From NCBI GenBank assembly GCA_964550165.1, contig CAZJYC010000085.1, forward strand, positions 1-8,738: a DNA stretch of 8,738 bases. Reading direction: 5' to 3'. Below are positions 1-6,047 of the stretch, in pieces. Position 1 is the first letter of the stretch, and each line of letters starts with the position of its first letter. The position numbers and the translations under genes are program-made. The DNA comes from CAZJYC01 sp964550165 (lineage in GTDB: Bacteria; Acidobacteriota; Aminicenantia; Aminicenantales; Aminicenantaceae). The notes beneath the pieces are model-generated. The model had not been told where the DNA came from and searched no databases. It was given only the letters and a program-made list of their open reading frames with translations.

Positions 1-63
1 AATACAGAAAATCAGTATTGAGACTGCGAGGAAGGTGAGAACGCTAATTTTTGTCCGTTTCAT
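1..63 (-). CDS. N-terminus of a secreted protein or lipoprotein (partial)
   Basis: The minus strand reads ATG at 63-61, preceded by an excellent Shine-Dalgarno (AAAAGGAGGA, complement of 69-77) five bases upstream. The 21 visible codons begin MKRTKISVLTFLAV and end SILIFCI. That is a basic start followed by an unbroken hydrophobic stretch, so a signal peptide. The LIFC ending could be a lipobox with Cys at residue 20, but too little is visible to decide. The gene lies 96 bases downstream of the GGT-family gene on the same strand and may be co-transcribed with it. The rest lies outside the window, so no function can be given. Confidence 0.6.
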   Translation of the reverse strand, partial: MKRTKISVLTFLAVSILIFCI

Positions 64-159
64 TTTTTCCTCCTTTTGAGAGTAAAATTGGTTTGGAATT
101 GGTTGGTGAAGAATGAGAAGGATATTTCGGCCGCAAAGGCCTTTCCCTGTCTGGAATGC

Positions 160-1827
160 TCAATATCCCTTGGCCAAGCCGATTCCGCGCGGGTCTGAAG
201 CTCCTCTGAAACGCTTTGGCTTGCCTTTGCTGTCGTATTCAATCGTCAGGCCGTGAGCGTTGCTGAGTGCTCTCACGACGAGAATATTATGCCCCATAGC
301 TTTTAGTTTCTCGCACACCGCCTCGGCAATTCCTTCTTCGACAAGAATCCGGTCTGGTTCGGCGAAGCTAATTCGAGGAGCGGCTATGGCTTGCTCGATG
401 TCCATTCCAAAATCGATCATATTCATCACCATCTGGGGAACAGTCTGGCCTATGTTATGACCTCCTGGAGTTCCGATAGCTATCCATGGCTTTCCATCTT
501 TAAATACAATGGTCGGGCAATCGCCGGAAAGCTTTCTGTGGCCGGGATGGGCATCCATTGGGTTCCCCTTGGGCTCAAAAGTGCAATAGGCCAGGGAATT
601 GTTAAGCCAGATGCCAGTGCCTTCGACCATGATTCGGCAGCCGAAGGAATTGCCGAGCGTCTGCGTGGCGCTGACGATGTTTCCCCATTTATCGGCGACG
701 ACGAAGTGAGTCGTGTTGACCTCTTCTTTAGCCACAATGCCGGGCGGGATAAACGGTTTGACTCTATTGGGATCAATCTGTTTGACCACTTCATCCCAGT
801 ATTTTTCGGAGAGCAGCTTTTTTAGAGGCGGGGGGTTAATTTCCGGGTCTCCAGCATAGGCCAGCCGGCACCAGAAAGCATGCTTGGTGACCTCGGCTAA
901 GAGATGGAGATAGGCTGTTGTGTTGCGCCCGAGGGCTTTATTGTCAAAGCGGCTCATCAAGCCGAGCCGGATGAGCGAAGGAAAAGCTGTCGAAGGAGGA
1001 GAAGCGGTTGTCACAATGCAGCCGCGGTAATTGATGCTGATCGGTTCCCACCACTCCGCGCGATCAACAATCAGGTCATCGATGGTTAAAAAGCCGTCGT
1101 TTTCACGCATGGCTTTGTCGATGGCTTGGCCGAGCTCTCCGCCATAAAAGGCTTTGGGGCCCTGTTCGGCGATCAGCCGAAGCGACCGAGCAAGATCTTT
1201 CTGGATAAGCTTCTCTCGTTTTTCAACAGGTTTGCCATTTTTGCCGTAGACGCTTTGGCCGGATTCGTTGAATTCGGAATAAACAGACTCGATGAGCCGG
1301 GAAAATCCCTCGGTGACTTCAAATCCTTGCTCAGCGATTCTCGTTGCGTCTTCAAAGAGGTTCTTCCATCCAAGTTTTCCGTATTCTGAAGACATCGCCC
1401 ACCAGGCATTCACATTTCCTGGCGTGGAGACAGCCTTGGCTCCGCGGCGATTTTCCAGATAATCGGCTGCGGGAGGGCGGAAAACATCAGAATTGACATT
1501 GATCGGAATTTTGCCGCTCAAATCCAGAAAACGAGCTTTTCCTTTTTTGGCGTCGTAGACCAGGATCGTTCCGTAGCCTCCGATTCCGGAGTTCATCGGC
1601 TCGACAACGTTTAACGTGGCCGCGATAGCCACAGCCGCATCAAAGGCATTGCCGCCAGACTTGAGAATGCTCAGTCCGGCCTCTGTGGCAAGGGGATGGG
1701 CTGTGCTGACCATGCCTTTTGTCCCCGTCGAAAGCCCGGTCTTGGCAGGTTGGGCTTCTTCTTCGTGACACGCAACAAAGAAGGCAGGCAGAAAGATCAA
1801 AGTTAAAAATAGTTTTTTAAAAGACAT
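160..1827 (-). CDS. Gamma-glutamyltransferase-family Ntn hydrolase, probable lipoprotein
   Basis: This 555-residue protein matches the gamma-glutamyltranspeptidase family along its whole length, at the usual family size. These enzymes are made as a precursor that cleaves itself so that a threonine becomes the N-terminal nucleophile of the small subunit. Here that site is NTTHFVVADKWGN, with Thr372 as the expected nucleophile, giving a small subunit of about 184 residues. Other family marks are the GGNAFDAAVA segment (58-67), STPGNVNAWW (134-143), GTPGGHNIGQ (452-461) and the C-terminal GASDPRG (542-548). Residues 1-20 form a signal peptide ending FFVAC, a plausible but not ideal lipobox (Phe at -3), so the protein is likely exported and perhaps lipid-anchored. 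By alignment from memory to E. coli Ggt, the glutamate-binding residues are not conserved (Arg114 to Ser104, Asn411 to Gly392, Asp433 region to Ala/Tyr, one of two serines to Gly435). A substrate other than glutathione is therefore likely. The ATG has only a weak AAGAGAG upstream. The family call is firm; the substrate is unknown. Confidence 0.88.
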   Translation of the reverse strand: MSFKKLFLTLIFLPAFFVACHEEEAQPAKTGLSTGTKGMVSTAHPLATEAGLSILKSGGNAFDAAVAIAATLNVVEPMNSGIGGYGTILVYDAKKGKARFLDLSGKIPINVNSDVFRPPAADYLENRRGAKAVSTPGNVNAWWAMSSEYGKLGWKNLFEDATRIAEQGFEVTEGFSRLIESVYSEFNESGQSVYGKNGKPVEKREKLIQKDLARSLRLIAEQGPKAFYGGELGQAIDKAMRENDGFLTIDDLIVDRAEWWEPISINYRGCIVTTASPPSTAFPSLIRLGLMSRFDNKALGRNTTAYLHLLAEVTKHAFWCRLAYAGDPEINPPPLKKLLSEKYWDEVVKQIDPNRVKPFIPPGIVAKEEVNTTHFVVADKWGNIVSATQTLGNSFGCRIMVEGTGIWLNNSLAYCTFEPKGNPMDAHPGHRKLSGDCPTIVFKDGKPWIAIGTPGGHNIGQTVPQMVMNMIDFGMDIEQAIAAPRISFAEPDRILVEEGIAEAVCEKLKAMGHNILVVRALSNAHGLTIEYDSKGKPKRFRGASDPRGIGLAKGY

Positions 1828-1887
1828 CTTGCGACTCTCTTATGAAATTTCTCCAAATATCCTTTAAAGAATTATTAGTTTAAGAAC

Positions 1888-1916
1888 AAATTATTGAAGC
1901 TTTTCCGCAATGTCAA
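1888..1916 (-). promoter_or_regulatory. Candidate sigma70-type promoter of the GGT-family gene
   Basis: On the minus strand a perfect -35 box TTGACA (complement of 1911-1916) is followed after 17 bases by TAATTT (complement of 1888-1893). The alternative AATAAT (complement of 1890-1895) is a better -10 match, but at a short 15-base spacing. Either would give a leader of about 55-60 bases before the ATG at 1827. The call rests on box matching only. Confidence 0.4.
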
Positions 1917-2059
1917 GGCATCAGCCCAGAAAATTCTTCAAAATGTTTCCGAAAAGGTCGAAAGAAGATAGACTTCTGGTTTGGTTGAGAGGGAAGGTGG
2001 AAAGAATGGAATTAAAACTGACGAGGTGAAGGCGACAAGAAAAACAATCTTCCTTCTTG

Positions 2060-2088
2060 TTGACATCCGTTCTTCTCGTATTTATATT
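2060..2088 (+). promoter_or_regulatory. Strong sigma70-like promoter upstream of the kinase gene
   Basis: A perfect TTGACA (2060-2065), a 17-base spacer and TATATT (2083-2088, five of six consensus bases) make this one of the best promoter matches in the window. Transcription would begin near 2095 and leave a leader of about 170 bases before the kinase GTG at 2265. The leader is long enough for a regulatory structure or small peptide. The promoter lies in AT-rich DNA, outside the GC-rich block that holds the kinase. Confidence 0.55.
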
Positions 2089-2264
2089 GATTAAAGCATT
2101 CATTGCGGTTAGTCAGGTAAGAATCATTGGATAAGAGAGCATACGCAAAAACAGAATTCTTATCATGAGAAACGAAATTCCTTCTTCTATGATGAGATAG
2201 ATGAACTTCAAGAAAAATTTCTCCATGGCCCGGGGCGAGTCGCTCAAGACCGGAGGGTAATGCG

Positions 2265-3284
2265 GTGCAGACTACCTGTCCCTTCTGCGGATTTGTCTTC
2301 GACGCTTTGGGGGGGGAAGCCGGACGCAGCACGGTGTGCCCAAGCTGCAGCAAGACCTTCGACGCTTATGCCGCAGGCGAAACTCTCGAGTTAAATCCGC
2401 CCGGCACGGCGGGGGAAGGTATTCCGACATCGGTCATCGGCCCGAACTCGCCAGTAGGCTCAGCAGTGGGCAAACAGTTTCACGAGTACCGGATTGTCGA
2501 GGAGCTTGGACGCGGCGGGATGGGCGTTGTCTACAAAGCAATGCAGGAGACGCTCCAGCGGCTGGTAGCCCTCAAGGTCATCCTCGCCGGCGAGGGAGCC
2601 AGCGAGGAGGATATCGCGCGTTTCCTCCGTGAGGCGATAACCGCTGCCAAGCTGCGCCACCCGAACATCGTCACCGTCTATGAGCTCGATGTGCACGAAG
2701 GCATTTACTATTACACAATGGATTATATCGAAGGAAAAAACCTCGGCCGATCGATTGTCGGCCAGGGTATGGAGCCTCAACGCGCGATGATCATCGCCTT
2801 CAAGGTTGCCAGGGCTCTGAATCACGCCCACAAGAGGGGTGTTATCCACCGCGACCTCAAGCCCGGGAATATCATCCTCGACGAGCAAGGTGAGCCGATG
2901 ATCACGGACTTCGGGCTGGCCCTGGACCTGGAACGCTTTGGCCGTCCAGGACCGGTCATTGCCGGAACGCCCCGGTACATGGCGCCTGAGCAGATTTACG
3001 GCGACAAGGCTCTCATCGGACCGCCCACTGACATCTACGCGCTCGGCGCAGTGCTTTACGAGATGCTTACTGGGCGGCCGCCCTTTGAGGGCAGGGAGCT
3101 CAACGAGCTTCTCAACGCCATCTCCAAAAAGGAACCGCTTGACCCGCGCGAACTCCGCCGCGAACTCGATGCGGAAATCTCCGCTATCTGCCTGAAGTGT
3201 CTGCGCAAAAAACCCGAGGAGCGTCCTTGCTCCGCGGCAGAGCTCGCCGAAGGGTTGGCATCCTGGCTGGACCAGAAGCATTGA
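2265..3284 (+). CDS. Zinc-ribbon Ser/Thr protein kinase (Hanks-type), soluble
   Basis: A GTG start fits best, because GGAGGG at 2252-2257 sits seven bases upstream and the ATG at 2260 is out of frame. The 339-residue protein opens with a zinc ribbon (Cys5-x2-Cys8 and Cys25-x2-Cys28), then a linker rich in Gly and Pro. A complete eukaryotic-like kinase domain follows (about 75-335): glycine loop LGRGGMGVVY (81-90), VALK with Lys104, likely helix-C Glu123, catalytic HRDLKPGN with Asp197, DFG at 215-217 and APEQ at 240-243. All catalytic residues are present, so it should phosphorylate Ser/Thr, including itself. It stops right after the kinase domain. There is no transmembrane segment, PASTA, WD40 or TPR region, unlike many larger bacterial relatives, and no continuation of the domain is visible in frame after the stop. 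The zinc ribbon may bind a partner or act as a redox or metal sensor (inference). The gene is clearly GC-richer than its flanks, which suggests acquisition from elsewhere. The target is unknown; neither neighbour is an obvious substrate. Confidence 0.9.
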   Translation: MQTTCPFCGFVFDALGGEAGRSTVCPSCSKTFDAYAAGETLELNPPGTAGEGIPTSVIGPNSPVGSAVGKQFHEYRIVEELGRGGMGVVYKAMQETLQRLVALKVILAGEGASEEDIARFLREAITAAKLRHPNIVTVYELDVHEGIYYYTMDYIEGKNLGRSIVGQGMEPQRAMIIAFKVARALNHAHKRGVIHRDLKPGNIILDEQGEPMITDFGLALDLERFGRPGPVIAGTPRYMAPEQIYGDKALIGPPTDIYALGAVLYEMLTGRPPFEGRELNELLNAISKKEPLDPRELRRELDAEISAICLKCLRKKPEERPCSAAELAEGLASWLDQKH

Positions 3285-3525
3285 TGGGCACGTGAAGAAG
3301 ACGGCAGCCGGCACGTCGCTTCCTCAACGACGACCTCCGTTAAACAACTGGATGGGATGTAACGCGCGAAGATTTCCTGGAAATAAAAAAAATTGCATCA
3401 TCCGAAATCAACAATTTCATTCAAAAGAAATTCCTTTGGAGCTCGCCATAAATCACTCGGGATTTTCAGTGGTTCTCGCCCGCTGACGCCCTTCCATACA
3501 GATACCTCTGTCAAAATATGTTTAG

Positions 3526-3542
3526 ATGTCAATCCTTGACAT
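3526..3542. promoter_or_regulatory. Perfect 7-3-7 palindrome overlapping the bamA -35 box (candidate operator)
   Basis: The sequence ATGTCAA-TCC-TTGACAT is a perfect inverted repeat. Its right arm contains the whole -35 hexamer (3536-3541). A further TGTCAA lies at 3509-3514, 18 bases before the one at 3527-3532, so three half-sites cluster here. A dimeric regulator bound at this site would block RNA polymerase, as expected for a repressor responding to an acyl-CoA. The regulator is not in the window, so this is inference from symmetry and position. Confidence 0.45.
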
Positions 3543-3564
3543 TGCATTTTTGAAAAAGTAGTAT
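3536..3564 (+). promoter_or_regulatory. sigma70-type promoter of the bamA-thiolase-HCDH/ECH operon
   Basis: A perfect TTGACA at 3536-3541 is followed after exactly 17 bases by TAGTAT (3559-3564, four of six consensus bases). Transcription would start near 3571, about 20 bases before the GTG at 3591, leaving just enough leader for the GGAGG at 3581-3585. No later strong promoter was noticed inside the operon. Confidence 0.6.
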
Positions 3565-3590
3565 TCTTTCTGCAAAAAAAGGAGGAAAAA

Positions 3591-4721
3591 GTGGGATTAG
3601 ATTGGCTAAAAAAAGATAAGGAACTCAAAGACCATTCTCTCTGGGGAAAGCAACACTGGGGAACAGAACCGCCCTGCACCATGTACGAGAAAAGACCGAT
3701 CATCGACCCTTCAGGCAAGAAGATTGACGATCTTTATTCGGCCTGGATCATCCTCAACAACCCTGATCAGTTCAATTCCTACACCACCGGAATGGTCAAA
3801 GGAGTGATCGCTGGCTTTCAGAGCGCATCGCTCGACAGAAGCGTGGTCGCCGTTGTTTTCACCGCAGTCGGGGACAGAGCCTTCTGCACCGGCGGCAACA
3901 CCAAAGAATATGCTGAGTATTACGCTGGAAGACCTAACGAATACGGCGAATACATGGATTTGTTCAACGGAATGGTCGATTCTATCTTATTGTGCAAAAA
4001 GCCGACACTCTGCAGGGTTAACGGCATGAGGATTGCCGGCGGCCAGGAGATTGGCATGGCCTGTGACCTCGCCATTTCTTCCGACAGCGCCATTTTCGGT
4101 CAGGCCGGCCCGCGCCACGGTTCAGCCCCTGATGGAGGATCGTCGGATTTTCTCCCCTGGTTTCTGAGCATCGAGGATGCCATCTGGAACTGTGTCTCCT
4201 GCGAGCTGTGGAGCGCGTATAAGATGAAACGCCTGGGCCTGGTCAGCCAGGTAGTGCCGGTGATCAAAAAGGATGGGAAATTCATCCGCAATCCTGCAGT
4301 CGTCACAGATAAATATGTTGAGGATGGAGAGATTGTCTACGGCGAGTTCGTCAGAGGCGAGGAAGGCAAAAAAGCCCGCGAATTTCTCAAGGCAGCGGCC
4401 GTCGATTTTGAGCTTCTGGATATAGCTGTGAATGATATTATCTGGAAATTCACCAACCTCTTTCCGGGCTGCTTGATAAAATCTCTCGACAGCGTCCGGG
4501 CAAAAAAGAAGTATTTCTGGGATGTGGCCAAGAACTACAACCGTCACTGGCTGGCGGTTAACATGATGACCGAAGCTTTCCTGGGATTCCACGCTTTTAA
4601 CACAAAAAAGATCACAGGCCAGGATGTCATCGACTTTATCAAATACAGGCAGCTCGTTGCCCAGGGAAAGTCGGTTGACGAGGCCTTCATGGAAGCTGTC
4701 CTGCCCAAGCCCAAGGAATGA
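3591..4721 (+). CDS. bamA: 6-oxocyclohex-1-ene-1-carbonyl-CoA hydrolase (BamA/Oah type)
   Basis: This 376-residue crotonase-fold protein matches the ring-opening hydrolase of anaerobic benzoyl-CoA degradation (BamA, Oah or BzdY) from end to end and at the family's usual length. The family adds two waters to 6-oxocyclohex-1-ene-1-carbonyl-CoA, hydrating the double bond and cutting the ring C-C bond, to give 3-hydroxypimeloyl-CoA. Diagnostic stretches are WGTEPPCTMYEKRP (23-36), AFCTGGNTKEYAEYYAGRP (97-115, oxyanion-hole region), CRVNGMRIAGGQEIGMACD (141-159), FGQAGPRHGSAP (169-180) and NPAVVTDKY (234-242). GTG is the start, with GGAGG five bases upstream; TTG/ATG alternatives would lose conserved N-terminal sequence. 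Some positions differ from what I recall of Thauera and Geobacter enzymes, for example GSAPDGGSSDFLP for GSAPIGGATDFLP, so this is a divergent member. It is first in a three-gene operon whose other products fit the next steps. The symbol is unrelated to the outer-membrane assembly BamA. Confidence 0.85.
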   Translation: MGLDWLKKDKELKDHSLWGKQHWGTEPPCTMYEKRPIIDPSGKKIDDLYSAWIILNNPDQFNSYTTGMVKGVIAGFQSASLDRSVVAVVFTAVGDRAFCTGGNTKEYAEYYAGRPNEYGEYMDLFNGMVDSILLCKKPTLCRVNGMRIAGGQEIGMACDLAISSDSAIFGQAGPRHGSAPDGGSSDFLPWFLSIEDAIWNCVSCELWSAYKMKRLGLVSQVVPVIKKDGKFIRNPAVVTDKYVEDGEIVYGEFVRGEEGKKAREFLKAAAVDFELLDIAVNDIIWKFTNLFPGCLIKSLDSVRAKKKYFWDVAKNYNRHWLAVNMMTEAFLGFHAFNTKKITGQDVIDFIKYRQLVAQGKSVDEAFMEAVLPKPKE

Positions 4722-4753
4722 GAAGCGATTCCGCAATTTAGAAATTGAAATCA

Positions 4754-4772
4754 CTCCTTTCCGACTAAGGAG
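4754..4772 (+). promoter_or_regulatory. Hairpin that can mask the thiolase Shine-Dalgarno
   Basis: CTCCTT (4754-4759) pairs perfectly with AAGGAG (4767-4772) across a seven-base loop. The right arm is the Shine-Dalgarno for the ATG at 4779. If the hairpin forms in the mRNA it would lower initiation until ribosomes leaving bamA, whose stop is at 4719-4721, disturb it. A six-base stem is short and its effect is uncertain. Confidence 0.35.
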
Positions 4773-4778
4773 AAAAAG

Positions 4779-6035
4779 ATGAAAAGCAAGATATTTCATG
4801 TTCCTGAGAGAATAAGCGGTGGCGGAGTGGCTCTGATGAGAGAGAAAAAGATGAAGATCGTCTTTTGTGCGGCCACGCGCACGCCATTCGGCGAAGTGGG
4901 AGGGGCCTTTAAGGATATCCCGCCCATCGAGCTTGGAGCCATGGCCGCGAGGGCGGCCATCAAGCAGGCAGGTCTTGAGGGACGCGAAGAGCTGATCGAT
5001 GAAGGCATTTTCGGCAATGCCTATCACACCAGCATCGATTCCCATTATGGCGCGCGGCATGTGGGGCTGAGGGCCGGGCTCAGCTTTTTCGCTCCTGGCC
5101 TGACAGTCAACCGCATCTGCTTTTCAGGAGGAGAGGCTGTCATCCAGGGAGCCAAACAGCTTGTCCTTGAAGAAAGCCAGATGGTTCTTTGCGGCGGCTA
5201 TGAAAGCTCAAGCCAGTCTCCCACTCTTCAGTATGGCGCAGCTTATGGCTATCCTTACATGGCCGGCCCGAGGACCTATGCCCTTTTCAAGGATGGATTG
5301 ATGGATACCTTCATCAATGATGACATGATGGGAACAGCCGAGAATTTAGCCCGGCTCTACAAGGTGACCCGCCAGGATGCGGATGAATTTGCCCTCTCTT
5401 CGCAGATGAAAGCCAAGGATGCCAGGGAAAAAGGCCGCCTTGCCAGAGAGATAACGCCTGTCGTCTTGAAAACAAGGAGAGGCGACGTTGTCGTCTCCGA
5501 TGATGAGCATCCAAGGCCGGAGACAACCATGGAAATTCTCTCCCGGCTGCATGCGGTCAAGTCTGGCGGAGTGCAAACTGCCGGAAATTCAAGCGGCATC
5601 GTTGACGCAGGCGCGGCCTTAATCCTGACCACAGAAAAGAGAGCCAAAGAATTGGGAATCGAGCCCATCGGAGAGATTCTCTCCTGGGGGACAGCGGCTG
5701 TTGACCCTCATTTCATGGGCATCGGGCCTGTTCCTGCATCCCTGATCGCTTTAGCCAGGGCAGGATTAAAGTTTGAAGACCTGGATTTCATCGAGATCAA
5801 CGAGGCTTTTGCCGGACAGTACCTGGCCGTGGAGCGGGAGCTTGGTCTTGACCGCTCCAGGGTCAACGTCAACGGAGGCGCGATAGCGCTCGGCCATCCT
5901 CTGGGTGCGACCGGTGCCCGGCTGATTACGGCTTGCCTGACTCTGGGCGGCAACGGTCTGGCTTCAGCCTGCATCGGCGGAGGCCAGGGAGGAGCCGTCA
6001 TTGTCCAGAGCTATGCCAGAAAGCAGAAGGTCTAG
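4779..6035 (+). CDS. Acetyl-CoA acyltransferase (thiolase), probably acting on 3-oxopimeloyl-CoA
   Basis: A complete thiolase of 418 residues. All key sites are present: nucleophilic Cys114 in NRICFSGGEA, NEAFAGQ (341-347), GHPLGATGAR with His373, and CIGGGQGG with Cys398. A thiolase cleaves a 3-oxoacyl-CoA with CoA to give acetyl-CoA and a chain two carbons shorter, or runs in reverse. Placed between the ring-opening hydrolase and an HCDH/ECH fusion, its most likely substrate is 3-oxopimeloyl-CoA, yielding glutaryl-CoA (inference). The start is uncertain. ATG 4779 has AAGGAG six bases upstream but adds about 24 residues before the usual thiolase beginning. ATG 4836 follows GGCGGAG by eight bases, and ATG 4851 starts exactly where most family members do (MKIVFCAATRTPFG). 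The gene lies 57 bases after bamA and its stop overlaps the next gene's Shine-Dalgarno. Phe115 directly after the catalytic cysteine is unusual; Gly or another small residue is more common. Confidence 0.9.
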   Translation: MKSKIFHVPERISGGGVALMREKKMKIVFCAATRTPFGEVGGAFKDIPPIELGAMAARAAIKQAGLEGREELIDEGIFGNAYHTSIDSHYGARHVGLRAGLSFFAPGLTVNRICFSGGEAVIQGAKQLVLEESQMVLCGGYESSSQSPTLQYGAAYGYPYMAGPRTYALFKDGLMDTFINDDMMGTAENLARLYKVTRQDADEFALSSQMKAKDAREKGRLAREITPVVLKTRRGDVVVSDDEHPRPETTMEILSRLHAVKSGGVQTAGNSSGIVDAGAALILTTEKRAKELGIEPIGEILSWGTAAVDPHFMGIGPVPASLIALARAGLKFEDLDFIEINEAFAGQYLAVERELGLDRSRVNVNGGAIALGHPLGATGARLITACLTLGGNGLASACIGGGQGGAVIVQSYARKQKV

Positions 6036-6047
6036 GAGGTAGGAGTG

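Larger units (their letters stand above)
1828..2264. other. 437-base intergenic region between divergent GGT and kinase genes
   Basis: No convincing protein gene is seen here. It holds the candidate ggt promoter (minus, 1888-1916) and a strong promoter-like pair (plus, 2060-2088). The plus-strand leader from about 2095 contains two tiny abutting reading frames: 2165-2200 (MRNEIPSSMMR) and 2201-2260 (MNFKKNFSMARGESLKTGG). The second stops inside the spacer between the kinase Shine-Dalgarno and its GTG. Neither has a convincing Shine-Dalgarno of its own, so they are noted but not called as genes. Base composition changes sharply near 2222, from AT-rich to GC-rich, and the GC-rich state continues through the kinase. 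I see no terminator hairpin with a T tract. Confidence 0.6.
3285..3590. other. 306-base intergenic region upstream of the bamA operon
   Basis: The first 80 or so bases (to about 3365) keep the GC-rich character of the kinase gene, then the sequence turns AT-rich. This may mark the right edge of a transferred block. No protein gene is convincing. The right third carries the bamA promoter, a palindrome over its -35 box and repeated TGTCAA half-sites. No clear terminator with a T run follows the kinase gene. Confidence 0.55.

Noticed and set aside
129..141. GGCCGCAAAGGCC hairpin between the GGT gene and the next minus-strand gene, as a terminator
   Set aside because: The stem is only four base pairs and no T tract follows on the minus strand.
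60..242. Minus-strand 60-codon frame overlapping the end of the GGT gene
   Set aside because: It overlaps the conserved GASDPRG tail of the GGT gene in another frame and has no supporting start signal.
2460..3314. Long minus-strand open frame of 284 codons opposite the kinase gene
   Set aside because: It mirrors the kinase coding frame in GC-rich DNA, has no recognisable family and no Shine-Dalgarno support. The kinase frame has every catalytic motif.
3285..3330. GC-rich inverted stretches (GACG...CGTC) after the kinase gene, as a terminator
   Set aside because: The stem is four pairs and no T tract follows.
3292..3486. GTG-started 64-codon plus-strand frame after the kinase gene
   Set aside because: There is no Shine-Dalgarno, it crosses a visible composition change, and the product is low in recognisable structure.
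4122..5060. Minus-strand open frame spanning the bamA-thiolase junction
   Set aside because: It overlaps two well-supported genes and the intergenic hairpin, and no family is recognisable.
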